A DNA stretch of 64,000 nt from positions 1 through 64,000 of the forward strand of contig NZ_BDAW01000058.1 of the NCBI RefSeq assembly GCF_001625085.1, in the 5' to 3' direction. Each line of letters begins with the position of its first letter. The stretch's first letter is position 1. This DNA is from Nocardia acidivorans NBRC 108247. GTDB lineage: Bacteria; Actinomycetota; Actinomycetes; Mycobacteriales; Mycobacteriaceae. Under the pieces are notes generated by a model that was not told where the DNA came from, searched no databases, and saw nothing but the letters and a program-made list of their open reading frames with translations. This document shows positions 42,656 through 52,208 of this stretch, piece by piece. Both the position numbers and the translations under genes were made by a program.

Positions 42656-42892
42656 TCAGCCGTGATGCGGCGGCACCTGCGAGCGCAGCCAGTCGTCCCC
42701 CGACTGCCCCGAATCCGGTTCGGGGGTGCGCTCGTCCGCGGTGGTGGCGGGCAGATCCTCGCCGAAGATAGCCGCGATCCTGGCCGCTTCCGCGGCCGAT
42801 ATGCGACGAGACCCCGCCCGGCGCGAGGCCGGGCGGGGTGCGCCGGGGGAATCCGGGCGCGAATCCTGGGATTCGCCGGATTCAGTCGTCAT
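42656..42892 (-). CDS. Small Pro/Arg/Glu-rich hypothetical protein after moaB2
   Basis: This 78-residue protein has a disordered N-terminal half; residues ~31-50 (ISAAEAARIAAIFGEDLPAT) form one predicted helix; it ends VPPHHG. I recognise no domain. The ATG overlaps the moaB2 stop by four bases, so it is the last gene of the mprAB-pepD-moaB2 run, a coupling that argues it is real. Confidence 0.65.
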   Translation of the reverse strand: MTTESGESQDSRPDSPGAPRPASRRAGSRRISAAEAARIAAIFGEDLPATTADERTPEPDSGQSGDDWLRSQVPPHHG

Positions 42893-43527
42893 TCAGCGAG
42901 ACCGGACAATTCATCGATGACCCGGCTGGCCAGCGGGCCGAGCGTGGCCATACCGTCGCGAATCGCGGCCCGCGAACCCGGCAGGTTCACCACCAGCGTG
43001 GAACCGGAGACGCCCGCCAGCCCGCGGGACAGGCCCGCGTCCAGCGAACCCGAGGCCAGGCCGGAGGCGCGCAGCGCCTCGCTGATACCGGGCAGCACCC
43101 GGTCCAGCACCTCCTCGGTGGCCTCCGGGGTGACATCGCGCGGGGCCATACCGGTGCCGCCGACCGAGATCACCAGGTCGACACCGCCGATGACGGCGGT
43201 ATTGAGCGCATTGCGGATCTCGACCTCATCGGCCTGCACCGAGACCGAGGCGTCGACCAGGAAGCCGGCCTCGGTGAGTAGTTCGGTCACCAGCGGCCCG
43301 AAGGAATCCACTCCGCCATGGGCGGTTCGGTCGTCGACGACCACGACAAGAGCACGGCCCGCCACAGCGGCATCGATTTCCATGGTGGTAACCGTAGCGC
43401 CTGCGCCCGACACTCCGGCGGCTGCGCCCGACATCACAGTGCCGTTGTCCGACAACAGCTCCCAGCCGCCGTCCGGGGTGACCCGGATCGCAGGGGTGGG
43501 AATTCGCCCGCTCTCGTGCCGCATCAT
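42889..43527 (-). CDS. moaB2: MoaB/MogA-family molybdopterin-binding protein
   Basis: This 212-residue protein has a MoaB/MogA core from residue ~49 on: ALVVVVDDRTAHGGVDSFGP, then DLVISVGGTGMAPRDVTPEA (the GGTG-T/M nucleotide/pterin loop with catalytic Asp), and LVVNLPGSRAAIRDGMATL. The family adenylylates molybdopterin; M. tuberculosis moaB2 (Rv0984) occupies the same place after pepD. The ~45-residue N-terminal extension is supported by GGAGGG before ATG 43527 inside the end of pepD; an internal ATG at 43383 would give a core-only protein but has no ribosome site. Confidence 0.88.
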   Translation of the reverse strand: MMRHESGRIPTPAIRVTPDGGWELLSDNGTVMSGAAAGVSGAGATVTTMEIDAAVAGRALVVVVDDRTAHGGVDSFGPLVTELLTEAGFLVDASVSVQADEVEIRNALNTAVIGGVDLVISVGGTGMAPRDVTPEATEEVLDRVLPGISEALRASGLASGSLDAGLSRGLAGVSGSTLVVNLPGSRAAIRDGMATLGPLASRVIDELSGLAE

Positions 43528-45194
43528 CGACCGCCCTCCGCCGCCGCCTCGCCAAGGGTCACCTCGACGGTCTTCGCATTCTTGCCCTGGGCGTCGGTGT
43601 AGGTCACCTTGACCTTGTCGCCCGGACGGTGCGAGCGCACCGCGGCGATGAGGGCATTGCCCGAATCGATCACCTGATCGTCGAGTTTGGTGACCACCAC
43701 ATTGTTCGGGATACCGGCCTTGGCGGCCGGACCGTCGGCGGTCACCTCGAGTACGCGCGCGCCGTTGACATCGTCCTGGGCGCGCACCTTCACGCCGATC
43801 TGCGCGTAGGTGGCCTTACCGTTCTTGATCAACTCATCGGCGACCCGGCGGGCCTGATCCACCGGAATGGCGAAGCCGAGGCCGATGGAACCGCTCTGCC
43901 CGCCCGCGGTCTGGGAGACCCCGAGCGTGGCGATGGCGGTGTTGATACCGATCAGCTTGCCGTTCATATCCACCAGTGCGCCACCGGAATTGCCCGGATT
44001 GATGGCGGCGTCGGTCTGAATGGCATCGATGACGGTGCCCTGCGAGCCCGGCTCACCGCTGGTCGACACCGGACGGTTCAGCGAGGAGACGATGCCCGTG
44101 GTCACCGTGCCCGCCAGCCCGAGCGGCGAACCGACCGCGACCACCGGCTCGCCGACCTGGAGACCGCCCGAGGAGCCGAGTTCGATCGGCTTGAGCCCCT
44201 GCTTGTTCGGCACCTTCACCACCGCCAGATCCGACACCGGATCCGCGCCGACGAGCTGCGCCGCCGCGGTGGTGCCGTCACTGAAGGCGACCTCCATGGT
44301 GGCGTTCGGACCCGCGCCGCTCACCACGTGATTGTTGGTCAGGATCAGACCGTCGGTGGAGAGCACCACACCGGAGCCCTCACCCTCGGCCTTCTGGCCC
44401 GCGACGCGGATCATGACCACGCTCGGCAGCACCTTCTGCGCGACGGCCTGCACCGAACCGGCCGGGGCATTGGCCACCGTGCTGACATTCGGTTTCGGGG
44501 CGTCGAGGGCATTGGTGATGCTCGCACCGCCATTGCCGTCGCGGGTGGCGAGCGCACCCACCGCACCGCCGATACCGCCGCTGAGCAGGGCCAGCACCAC
44601 CGCACCGGCGACCAGGCCGGTCTTGCCGGAACGCTTGGGCGCGGGTGCGCCGGGCTCACCCTGGAAGCCGGGCCCCAGCGGCGGCTGTCCCGGACCGCCC
44701 GGACCGCCGGGTGCGCCGAAGATCGGCTCGGTGTGCTGATGTCCGCCCGTGCCCCGGGCGTACCCGGCCCCCGACGCCGCGTACGCCTGGCCGTACGGGC
44801 CAACCGGTACCTGTTCGGTCCCGCCGGTCGGAAGCTGTTGGGTGGCAGCGCCATACGGCTGCCCGCCGTACGGCTGACCGCCCTGCGGCGGCACGGGATA
44901 GCCCTGCGGCGCGCTGTGCGAACGCGCCCAGGCACTCGGCATGGCCGAACCCTGCTGAGCCGAACCCTGCTGAGCCGAACCCTGCTGAGCCGCAAAGCCT
45001 TCCGGGGCGGCAGTGTCGTTCCCGAAGTGGGGCTGGCCGGGGGCGGCCGAATCGGGCTGGGCGGGGGTTTCACCATGAGCCGGGGTCGCGGGGACGCCGG
45101 GGGTGGCGGGCGACTGCGCGGCAGCGCGGGGGTCGGGCTGCGCGGCGGCGGGGCCGGAGGTGGCTTCGGGGTCCCGCTTCGAATCCTCGGTCAT
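43524..45194 (-). CDS. pepD: HtrA-like membrane serine protease PepD
   Basis: This 556-residue protein has a long cytoplasmic Pro/Gln/Gly-rich N-terminus (1-~190), including the repeat GSAQQGSAQQGSA coded by 15-bp DNA repeats. A membrane helix follows (GLVAGAVVLALLSGGIGGAV, ~197-222), then a trypsin-like domain with His in LTNNHVVSGA, Asp in SDLAVVKV and Ser in NPGNSGGALVD, and a C-terminal PDZ domain (IGVKVRAQDDVNGARVLEVT). It degrades or chaperones misfolded wall-facing proteins and feeds back on MprAB/SigE signalling in mycobacteria. An MprA-type direct repeat lies upstream; moaB2 overlaps its 3-prime end. Confidence 0.93.
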   Translation of the reverse strand: MTEDSKRDPEATSGPAAAQPDPRAAAQSPATPGVPATPAHGETPAQPDSAAPGQPHFGNDTAAPEGFAAQQGSAQQGSAQQGSAMPSAWARSHSAPQGYPVPPQGGQPYGGQPYGAATQQLPTGGTEQVPVGPYGQAYAASGAGYARGTGGHQHTEPIFGAPGGPGGPGQPPLGPGFQGEPGAPAPKRSGKTGLVAGAVVLALLSGGIGGAVGALATRDGNGGASITNALDAPKPNVSTVANAPAGSVQAVAQKVLPSVVMIRVAGQKAEGEGSGVVLSTDGLILTNNHVVSGAGPNATMEVAFSDGTTAAAQLVGADPVSDLAVVKVPNKQGLKPIELGSSGGLQVGEPVVAVGSPLGLAGTVTTGIVSSLNRPVSTSGEPGSQGTVIDAIQTDAAINPGNSGGALVDMNGKLIGINTAIATLGVSQTAGGQSGSIGLGFAIPVDQARRVADELIKNGKATYAQIGVKVRAQDDVNGARVLEVTADGPAAKAGIPNNVVVTKLDDQVIDSGNALIAAVRSHRPGDKVKVTYTDAQGKNAKTVEVTLGEAAAEGGR

Positions 45195-45238
45195 GTTTCT
45201 CGTTTCTCCTCGAGTCTCGTTGCCAAGCGTGGCGGTGA

Positions 45239-45258
45239 CGACTGAGAGCGGACTGAGA
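45239..45258 (-). promoter_or_regulatory. Probable MprA box before pepD
   Basis: On the minus strand TCTCAGTCC and TCTCAGTCG are direct repeats 11 bases apart, 45-65 bases before the pepD start. The same arrangement occurs before mprA. MprA is known to bind two loosely conserved direct repeats before its own operon and pepD. Confidence 0.75.
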
Positions 45259-45293
45259 CCGCGCTTGCTTTTTCCGGAGCGTTTTCCGCCCCG

Positions 45294-46748
45294 CTACTGC
45301 TCTACACCCGCGAAGGGATTCCCTTCGCCAGGAAGAACGATACGGATCAGCGCGCCGCCCCGGTCGGAAGTGTCGATGCTGATGGTGCCGCCGTGCTTGG
45401 TCACCACCTGCTTCACGATCGCCAATCCCAGCCCGGAGCCGGGCATGGAGCGCGAGGCCGTGGTGCGGTAGAAGCGCTCGAACACCAGATCGCGCTCATT
45501 GGGAGGAATGCCCGGCCCGGCATCGTCCACCGCCAATTCGAGCAGTCCGCGCCCGTTCTCCCGCATGGAGACCCGCACCGAACCGCCCGCCGGACTCCAT
45601 TTGGCGGCATTGTCGAGCACATTGAGGATGGCGCGTTCCAGTCCCGCCTCATGTCCGTAGACGAACCACGGCCGCAGCGAGGCCTCGAATTCGATGCCGG
45701 TGCGGCGGCGGCGCGCGCGTTCGAGCGCCCGCTCCACCACATCGCCGATATCGACCTGTTCGTAGACCGTCTCGGGGGCGTCCTCGCGCGCCAGATCCAC
45801 CAGATCGCCGACCAGTGTGGACAATTCCTCGATCTGCGCCATGACATCGGAGCGCAGTCCGGCCATATCCTCATCCGGAATGCGCGGTGCGCCCGGACGC
45901 GATGAGGCGATGAGCAATTCCATATTGGTGCGCAGGGAGGTCAGCGGCGTCTTGAGCTCATGACCGGCGTCGGCCACCAATCTGCGCTGCCGCTCCCGGG
46001 ATTCGGTGAGGGCGCGCAGCATGGTGTTGAAACTCTCGGTGAGCCGGGCGAGTTCATCATCGCCGGTCACCGGAATGGGGGTCAGGTCATCGGTGCGGGC
46101 CACCCGTTCGGTGGCCGCGGTCAAGCGCGCGATGGGCCGTAAACCGGTGCGCCCCACCGCGGTTCCGGCCGCCGCCGCCAGCATGACGCCGCAGCCGCCG
46201 ACCACGAACAGCAGCCAGGCCAGCCGGTCGAGTACCTCGCGGGTGGGTTGCAGGCGCTGTGAAACCACCAGTGTGGAACCCGAATGCGTGCGCCGGGCCA
46301 GCACCCGCTGATTGTCGACGGTGCGCAGCGAGAAGCCGATCTCGCCGCGCGCCACCGCCAATTCCTGTTTGCCCACGGGCGGATTGGTGGTCTGCGGCGG
46401 CACATACGGGGACAGGTCCGGGAAGATCAGCGCGACGCCGACGTCATTGGAATACAGCCCCGCCAGCACGATGGACTGGAAACCCAGCGAATCGAAGTTG
46501 TTGTCGATCATCAGCGAGGCGCGCGCCTTCAATTGCGCGTCCACATCCGCGTACAGCGAGCGCGCCACCATCGCATAGGCGGCAATGGAGGTGAAGGCCA
46601 CCGCGACCGCCACCACCGAGGCGGCCAGCAGCGTCACCCGCCAGCGCAGCGATACCGAGCGCGTCAGCGGCATCGGCGGGCGCATATCGGGTTCCGGCGA
46701 TTTGGCGAGCCCGGCGACCACCGGTCGCCGGGGGACAGTTCTACCCAC
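45294..46748 (-). CDS. mprB: Sensor histidine kinase MprB
   Basis: This 484-residue envelope-stress sensor has TM1 at ~37-60 (VTLLAASVVAVAVAFTSIAA), an extracytoplasmic domain to ~173, and TM2 at ~176-197 (AWLLFVVGGCGVMLAAAAGT). A HAMP domain follows, then HisKA with phospho-acceptor H263 in DAGHELKTPLTS and HATPase_c with NVLDNAAKWSP and DAGPGIPPNERDLVFERFYR. It phosphorylates MprA in response to surface stress. The N-terminal ~25 residues may be over-extended. The gene follows mprA by 11 bases and precedes pepD by 99 bases. Confidence 0.93.
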   Translation of the reverse strand: MGRTVPRRPVVAGLAKSPEPDMRPPMPLTRSVSLRWRVTLLAASVVAVAVAFTSIAAYAMVARSLYADVDAQLKARASLMIDNNFDSLGFQSIVLAGLYSNDVGVALIFPDLSPYVPPQTTNPPVGKQELAVARGEIGFSLRTVDNQRVLARRTHSGSTLVVSQRLQPTREVLDRLAWLLFVVGGCGVMLAAAAGTAVGRTGLRPIARLTAATERVARTDDLTPIPVTGDDELARLTESFNTMLRALTESRERQRRLVADAGHELKTPLTSLRTNMELLIASSRPGAPRIPDEDMAGLRSDVMAQIEELSTLVGDLVDLAREDAPETVYEQVDIGDVVERALERARRRRTGIEFEASLRPWFVYGHEAGLERAILNVLDNAAKWSPAGGSVRVSMRENGRGLLELAVDDAGPGIPPNERDLVFERFYRTTASRSMPGSGLGLAIVKQVVTKHGGTISIDTSDRGGALIRIVLPGEGNPFAGVEQ

Positions 46749-46759
46749 GAGCCCGGCCC

Positions 46760-47446
46760 CTACGGGGGAGTCTCGCGCAGGACATAGCCCACGCCGCGCA
46801 CGGTGTGGATGAGTCGCGGCTCACCCTCGGCCTCGGTCTTGCGGCGCAGATAGCCGATGTACACCTCGAGCGCGTTACCGGAGGTGGGAAAGTCGTAGCC
46901 CCATACCTCTTCGAGAATGCGGCTGCGGGTGAGCACCCGGCGCGGATTGGCCATCAGCATTTCCAGCAGTGAGAACTCGGTGCGGGTCAGGCTGATCGGG
47001 CGTTCGGCGCGCAGTACCTCGCGGGTGACCGGATCCAGTGACAGATCGGCGAAGGTCATGGTCTCGGAGACCTCGCCCTGATCGACCGTGGTGCGGCGCA
47101 GCAGGGCGCGCAGTCGCGCCAGCAACTCCTCGAGCGCGAACGGCTTGGGCAGGTAGTCGTCGGCCCCGGCATCGAGTCCGGCCACGCGCTCGGAGACCGA
47201 ATCCCGTGCCGTGAGCACCAGAATCGGCAGATCGTCACCGGTGCTGCGGAGCCGCCGGCACACCTCGAGCCCGTCCATCCGGGGCATCATCACGTCGAGT
47301 ACCAGGGCATCGGGCCGCTGACCGGTGGTCTTCTCGAGAGCATCGAGACCGTCGACGGCGAGGTCGACGGTGTAGCCGTTGAAGGTCAGCGAGCGACGCA
47401 GCGATTCCCGGACCGCGCGGTCGTCGTCGACTACCAGAATGCGCAT
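46760..47446 (-). CDS. mprA: Response regulator MprA
   Basis: This 228-residue OmpR-family regulator has a receiver domain (1-~118) with phospho-acceptor D51 in [14 protein letters not shown] and K101-type Lys in DDYLPKPF. The winged-helix effector (~130-228) contains [20 protein letters not shown], then [10 protein letters not shown] and [13 protein letters not shown] 47446 (MRILVVDDD) was chosen because upstream in-frame codons overlap the likely operator. Paired TCTCAGTCG repeats at 47467-47486 predict autoregulation. It heads the mprA-mprB-pepD-moaB2 block. Confidence 0.94.
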   Translation of the reverse strand: MRILVVDDDRAVRESLRRSLTFNGYTVDLAVDGLDALEKTTGQRPDALVLDVMMPRMDGLEVCRRLRSTGDDLPILVLTARDSVSERVAGLDAGADDYLPKPFALEELLARLRALLRRTTVDQGEVSETMTFADLSLDPVTREVLRAERPISLTRTEFSLLEMLMANPRRVLTRSRILEEVWGYDFPTSGNALEVYIGYLRRKTEAEGEPRLIHTVRGVGYVLRETPP

Positions 47447-47466
47447 GGACACCAGTCTGCCCACAG

Positions 47467-47486
47467 CGACTGAGAGGCGACTGAGA
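47467..47486 (-). promoter_or_regulatory. Probable MprA box before mprA
   Basis: CGACTGAGA occurs at 47467-47475 and 47478-47486 on the plus strand, which is TCTCAGTCG twice with an 11-base period on the minus strand. It lies 21-40 bases before the mprA ATG and matches the repeat before pepD. Confidence 0.8.
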
Positions 47487-47754
47487 AGGGCGGCTTCGAC
47501 ACGCCGGACGGGATCGCCTGGTGACCAGCGCGTTTTACTTACGCCCCGGTAAGTGAATTCGAAATACGTTGCGCGCGATCCTATTCGGAGTCGTGTACGG
47601 CGAGTTCCTCGAATTGCCGTTACACAGCCCGCGCGGTATGTTGCAGGCCGGAAAAGAAGACCTCTAGTTGGTTCCGCGCGGGGTTAGTCCCCTACGCCGC
47701 ACAACCGCATACGACCTGGGGGTCACTCGTGAAAGCGGAGGCGACGGAAGCGGG
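47487..47754. other. Divergent intergenic region between mprA and the conservon
   Basis: No gene is seen. ACTTAC (47537-47542) and GTAAGT (47549-47554) form a short dyad with a 6-base spacer that could be an operator for the conservon promoter. Confidence 0.35.
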
Positions 47755-50670
47755 ATGGAAGCGACACCCCGGTCCTGGCAATTGAGCCTGTCCAACTGGC
47801 CCGTCACACGCAAGGTCGGCATCGTTCTGGTGCTCCCGGTGTTGCTCGCCTCGACCTTCGCGGTCCTGCGCATCAACTCCGAGCTGCAAACGATCAACAA
47901 CCTGAGCGCCGGTACGGAACAGGCCGCCGTAATGGGCCCATCAATCAAATTCGAGTCCGCCACAGAGGAACTCGCCGTACAGACGATCCTGGGCCTGGGG
48001 AACCCCGAGGCGAACGCCATCGTGGACAAAGCCACCGCCACGTTCGATCAGTCGGTGGCCGACCTCGAGACACTGCTGCGCTCCGCCAAAGTCGAGGCCA
48101 GCGTCGTCCAGGGCATGACCGACGCCATCAGCGCCGCCAAGAACATGCGCAACGGTCTGCACACCAGCTCTCCGCAGTCGATCGCGGATCAGTCCGGCGC
48201 GGTGTCCACCAAGGTGCAGGCCGCGCTGACCACCTCGCAGACGCTCTCGGATCTGCGTGTACAGCAACTCTTCCTGCAGCAGGGCACGGTCATGACCGCC
48301 GCCCGACTGCTCACCCAGGAACGCCTCATGCTGGCCACCCCGGGAATCGGCGCCAATGAGGCGATGAAGACGCAGCTGCTGACCGCCATGGGCGCCGAGA
48401 TCACCATGATCGAGGTGTACAAGGGCCTGGTCCCCGAGGCCGCGCAGAACTACAGCGGACTCAAGGACGCCGCCGGCATGCGTATCGGCATCCTGTCCCA
48501 GGGCACACCGGATCCGATGGCGATCCCGGCCATGGCCGAGTCGATCAAGACCAGCCAGGAGCTGTACAGCCGCGAGGCCAACGGCATCGGCGCCATGCTG
48601 GACACCAAGCTGGGCGAGCTCACCACCGATGCCCGCAATACGGTGCTGCGCGATACCTCGGTCGTTATCGGCATGCTGCTGGCCGGTCTGGCGCTCGCAC
48701 TCATCGTGGCCCGCTCACTGGTCGTTCCGGTCCGCCGCCTGCGGCGAGATGCGTTGCAGGTCGCGCACATCGACCTGCCGCAGGAGCTCGAGGTGGTGCG
48801 CGCCGGTGGCGTCACCCCCGAGATCACCCCGGTCGATGTGCACACCACCGAGGAGATCGGCCAGCTCGCCCGAGCCGTCGACGATATCCACACCCAGGCG
48901 CTGCACCTCGCCGCCGAACAGGCCCGGCTGCGATTGCAGATCGGCAATATGTTCGAGACCCTTTCCCGCCGTAGCCAATCCCTCGTCGAACAGCAGCTGA
49001 CGCTGATCGAGGAGCTGGAGCGCGACGAGGACGACTCCGAGCGACTGCAATCGCTGTTCCGCCTCGACCACCTCGCTACCCGCATGCGCCGTAACGGCGA
49101 CAACCTGCTGGTGCTGGCCGGAACCGCGCTGCGCCGAGGCCATCTCGCGCCGGTGCCGCTGTCCGACATGCTGTGGTCCTCGGTCTCGCAGGTCGAGGAC
49201 TATCAGCGTGCCGAGATCGGCACCGTGCCCGACGGCATCGTCGCCGGTGAGCCCGCGGTCGATATCGAACACCTGCTGGCCGAGTTGATCGACAACGCGC
49301 TGCGCTACTCCCCGCCGTCCACTCCGGTGGCGGTCTCGGTGGCGCGCGCCGTGGACGGGGGCTACCTCATCGAGATCACCGACCGGGGCCTCGGCATGAA
49401 TGCCGAAGACCTGCAGTCCATCAACGATCGCCTGGCCTCCGGTGGTGAGGTCAATGTCGAGACCGCGCGCCGCATGGGCCTGTTCGTCGTCGGCCGACTG
49501 GCCAAGCGGCACAACATCACCGTGAGCCTGCGCCGCACCTCGGCCATGGTGCAGCAGCCCGGCATCACCGCCAGCGTGCACCTGCCGGGGACGCTGGTCT
49601 CGCCCGCGCCCGAACGCGGCGGCGATACCGGCACCGGGCAGTACCCGGCCACCGCCGCCCTGCCCGTGGCTCCGGGCGCGATCGCCCCGGTCTCCTCGCT
49701 GCCGTCGTCCGCACCGCAGCCGGTGGTCACGCCGCCGCGTCTGATGCCGGTGCCCAATCCGCCGGAGGTCGTCACCACCGGGCGGTTCGGGGTCACCAGT
49801 TCCGGTCTGCCGCAGCGCAAGACACCGGGCATGGATACCGGCGAACAACCGGCCTACACCGGCGACGTGCCGTTCACCGACAATTTCGTGGACGCCTTCA
49901 CCGACGGCGGGGCGCCGACCCAGGCCTACGAGGTGGTGGGGTCCAATACCCAGCCACCGGTGGACTTCTGGGGTGATACCGGCCGGCACGAGGTGCAGCG
50001 GCCACCGGAAGTACAGCGTCCCGAGCCGGCCGCTCCGCCCAATGGCGGTTACGGATACGGCTCGGACACTGGCGCGGACGGCACCGGCAGTTACTTCTCG
50101 AACGGTTTCAGCGCCTTCGGCACCGGTGCCGCCCATGAGGGTGGTCGCGATAACGGCCTGAGCGGCGATGACCATCGCGGCAATGGAAACGGCAACGGCA
50201 ACAACGGCTTCGGCTCGGACAGCGGCAGCGTCGCCGCTCCCGCGTTGCCGCAGCGTGGGCAGGCTCCGCAGGCTCCGGCCGCGCAGGCTCCGGCCCCGCA
50301 ACCCAGCGCACCGGCCCCCGCACAGCGCGACAGCGTCATGTCCGGGAGCCCGATCTACCAGCGCATGGTCTCCGAATGGCTGGTGGAACCCGCCGGCGGT
50401 GGCCAGGATTCGGCCGCGGAGTGGTCCTCGACCTCGGACGCGGGTTGGGCCGCGGCCGCGGAGGCGGCCAATCCGACCAGTAGTTCCCGCACTCAGGGTG
50501 GACTGCCCATCCGCCGGCCCGGCGCCCAGTTGGTGCCCGGTGCGGTGGCGCAGGAGGACGAGGCGGGCGCACGCAATCCGGACGAGATCCGCAACAGCCT
50601 CACCAGGCATCTCAGTGGCGTCCGTTCGGGACGCGCAGACTCGCAGTACACAGACGGAGGGCATATATGA
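47755..50670 (+). CDS. cvnA: Conservon sensor-kinase-like protein CvnA (nitrate/NIT-domain type)
   Basis: This 971-residue membrane protein has TM1 at ~15-38 ([20 protein letters not shown]), an extracytoplasmic helical NIT-like sensor to ~300, TM2 at ~305-325 ([20 protein letters not shown]), HAMP, and an ATPase domain with [11 protein letters not shown] and [10 protein letters not shown]. The last ~330 residues are Pro/Gly/Gln-rich and disordered. No dedicated HisKA phospho-acceptor block is evident, as usual for CvnA. Its ATGA stop overlaps cvnB. In Streptomyces, CvnA-D form a membrane complex likened to a eukaryotic G-protein-coupled system. Start 47755 has GGAGG upstream; an upstream TTG at 47668 is less likely. 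Confidence 0.9.
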   Translation: MEATPRSWQLSLSNWPVTRKVGIVLVLPVLLASTFAVLRINSELQTINNLSAGTEQAAVMGPSIKFESATEELAVQTILGLGNPEANAIVDKATATFDQSVADLETLLRSAKVEASVVQGMTDAISAAKNMRNGLHTSSPQSIADQSGAVSTKVQAALTTSQTLSDLRVQQLFLQQGTVMTAARLLTQERLMLATPGIGANEAMKTQLLTAMGAEITMIEVYKGLVPEAAQNYSGLKDAAGMRIGILSQGTPDPMAIPAMAESIKTSQELYSREANGIGAMLDTKLGELTTDARNTVLRDTSVVIGMLLAGLALALIVARSLVVPVRRLRRDALQVAHIDLPQELEVVRAGGVTPEITPVDVHTTEEIGQLARAVDDIHTQALHLAAEQARLRLQIGNMFETLSRRSQSLVEQQLTLIEELERDEDDSERLQSLFRLDHLATRMRRNGDNLLVLAGTALRRGHLAPVPLSDMLWSSVSQVEDYQRAEIGTVPDGIVAGEPAVDIEHLLAELIDNALRYSPPSTPVAVSVARAVDGGYLIEITDRGLGMNAEDLQSINDRLASGGEVNVETARRMGLFVVGRLAKRHNITVSLRRTSAMVQQPGITASVHLPGTLVSPAPERGGDTGTGQYPATAALPVAPGAIAPVSSLPSSAPQPVVTPPRLMPVPNPPEVVTTGRFGVTSSGLPQRKTPGMDTGEQPAYTGDVPFTDNFVDAFTDGGAPTQAYEVVGSNTQPPVDFWGDTGRHEVQRPPEVQRPEPAAPPNGGYGYGSDTGADGTGSYFSNGFSAFGTGAAHEGGRDNGLSGDDHRGNGNGNGNNGFGSDSGSVAAPALPQRGQAPQAPAAQAPAPQPSAPAPAQRDSVMSGSPIYQRMVSEWLVEPAGGGQDSAAEWSSTSDAGWAAAAEAANPTSSSRTQGGLPIRRPGAQLVPGAVAQEDEAGARNPDEIRNSLTRHLSGVRSGRADSQYTDGGHI

Positions 50671-51074
50671 CCGACTCCCAGAGCACCACTACAGATGAGA
50701 ACCTGAACTGGTTGGTCACCCGTTTCACCCGGGAGGTGCCGGGCGTCTCGCACGCCGTCCTGGTCTCCGCCGACGGCCTGCTGCAGGCGACCAGCCCGCA
50801 CCTGCCGAGCGATCGGGGTGAGCAGCTCGCGGCCGTCACCGCGGGTCTGGCCAGCCTGTCCGCCGGCGCCGCACAGCTTTTCGACGGCGGCAAGGTGATG
50901 CAGTCCATCGTGGAGATGCAACGCGGCTATCTACTCGTCATGAGCGTCGGCAATGGTTCGCACCTGGCGGTGCTGGCCAATAAGCAGCACGACATCGGCC
51001 GGATCGGCTATGAGATGGCGCTGCTGGTCGACCGGGTCGGGTCGGTGGTGCAGGCCACTGCCCGTACTGCGTGA
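50667..51074 (+). CDS. cvnB: Conservon roadblock/LC7 protein CvnB
   Basis: This 135-residue protein is a single roadblock/LC7 domain: [20 protein letters not shown], then [33 protein letters not shown] and [20 protein letters not shown]. Such proteins act as regulators of small GTPases, here presumably CvnD. ATG 50667 overlaps the cvnA stop (ATGA). Its length is normal. Confidence 0.94.
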   Translation: MTDSQSTTTDENLNWLVTRFTREVPGVSHAVLVSADGLLQATSPHLPSDRGEQLAAVTAGLASLSAGAAQLFDGGKVMQSIVEMQRGYLLVMSVGNGSHLAVLANKQHDIGRIGYEMALLVDRVGSVVQATARTA

Positions 51075-51084
51075 TGAGTCGCCG

Positions 51085-51462
51085 ATGACATCTTCGAACG
51101 GGGGCGTCGGCGGCACTCGTCCGACCAGTCGGGTCCGCCCCTACGCGCTGACCTCCGGCCGCACCGAACCGGCAGTGGATCTGCCGCTCGAGGCGGTCGT
51201 CGAAACACTTTCCTACACCGCCCATTTCGATTGGCCCGCCGGTGACATCCGCACCGAGATCCTGCGGATGGGCACCGCGCGGCTGTCGGTGGCCGAGATC
51301 GCGGCGCACCTGCAGCGGCCACTGGGCATGATCCGGGTCGTGATCGGCGATCTCGTCGTCGCCGGGACCCTGCGCGTGCATTCGACCCTGAGCGACCAGG
51401 CGACCTACGACGAGCGCCGCTCTTTGATGGAGAGGACCCTGCATGGACTCCGCGCCCTTTGA
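51085..51462 (+). CDS. cvnC: Conservon DUF742 protein CvnC
   Basis: This 125-residue DUF742 protein begins with the family motif VRPYALTSGRTEP near residue 17. A winged-helix-like region follows (LSVAEIAAHLQRPLGMIRVV, then IGDLVVAGTLRVH). Its biochemical role is not settled; it is always encoded between CvnB and CvnD. The 3-prime end overlaps cvnD by 20 bases, so the two are coupled. ATG 51085 is 10 bases after cvnB. Confidence 0.93.
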   Translation: MTSSNGGVGGTRPTSRVRPYALTSGRTEPAVDLPLEAVVETLSYTAHFDWPAGDIRTEILRMGTARLSVAEIAAHLQRPLGMIRVVIGDLVVAGTLRVHSTLSDQATYDERRSLMERTLHGLRAL

Positions 51463-52159
51463 CGGCGGGAGCTACAACGGGGGTGCGCCGCAGTACCCCA
51501 ACGGCGGGCCCCAGTATCCGGGTCAGCAGTTCGCGAATCCGGCTGTAGCGCAGCAGTACCCGCCTCGCCCGGGCGAGGAGTTCCGCACCGTCGCCTCCAC
51601 CAAGATCGTGGTGGCCGGCGGTTTCGGCGCGGGCAAGACCACCTTCGTCGGCGCGGTATCGGAGATCGTTCCGCTGCGCACCGAGGCGATGGTGACGGCC
51701 GTGTCGGACGGGGTCGACGACCTCGCCGCCACGCCCGGTAAGGAAACAACCACGGTCGCAATGGATTTCGGGCGCATCATCCTGCCCGGCAATTTGGTGC
51801 TGTACCTGTTCGGCACACCCGGTCAGCGCCGGTTCTGGTTCATGTGGGACGACCTCATCAAGGGCGCCATCGGCGCGGTGGTGCTGGTCGACACCCGCCG
51901 GATCGAGGACAGCTTCGCCGCCGTCGACTTCTTCGAGGCCAAGAAGCTGCCATTCCTCATCGCGGTCAACCGGTTTCCGGACGCGCCCCGCTTCCCCGTC
52001 GCCGAGCTCCGGGAGGCGCTCAGCGTGCGCGAGGGCGTGCCGATCGTCGATATCGACGCCCGTGATCCGGGCGAGGTGCGGCGCTCCTTGGCCGCGGTCA
52101 CCGAGTACGCGATCGAACGGCTGATGACCGCACAACGCGAAACCGCCCGGCGCGGGTAA
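51443..52159 (+). CDS. cvnD: Conservon ATP/GTP-binding protein CvnD
   Basis: This 238-residue small-GTPase-like protein has a disordered Pro/Gln/Gly N-terminus (1-~48). The G domain follows, with P-loop VVAGGFGAGKTTFVG, switch II region LFGTPGQRRFWFMWDDL (DxxG replaced by G-T-P-G-Q, as in family members) and an NKxD-like position read as AVNRF. It is the output module of the conservon. It follows cvnC with overlap and is followed after 49 bases by the MHYT-like gene. Confidence 0.94.
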   Translation: MDSAPFDGGSYNGGAPQYPNGGPQYPGQQFANPAVAQQYPPRPGEEFRTVASTKIVVAGGFGAGKTTFVGAVSEIVPLRTEAMVTAVSDGVDDLAATPGKETTTVAMDFGRIILPGNLVLYLFGTPGQRRFWFMWDDLIKGAIGAVVLVDTRRIEDSFAAVDFFEAKKLPFLIAVNRFPDAPRFPVAELREALSVREGVPIVDIDARDPGEVRRSLAAVTEYAIERLMTAQRETARRG

Positions 52160-52208
52160 ACATTCGCGCATACCGCGGGCGATTACGAAGGCAGGCAGGG
52201 GTTCTGGG

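Noticed and set aside
42461-43612. Plus-strand 383-residue frame opposite moaB2
   Set aside because: Antisense shadow of moaB2 and its small downstream gene, with no recognisable domain.
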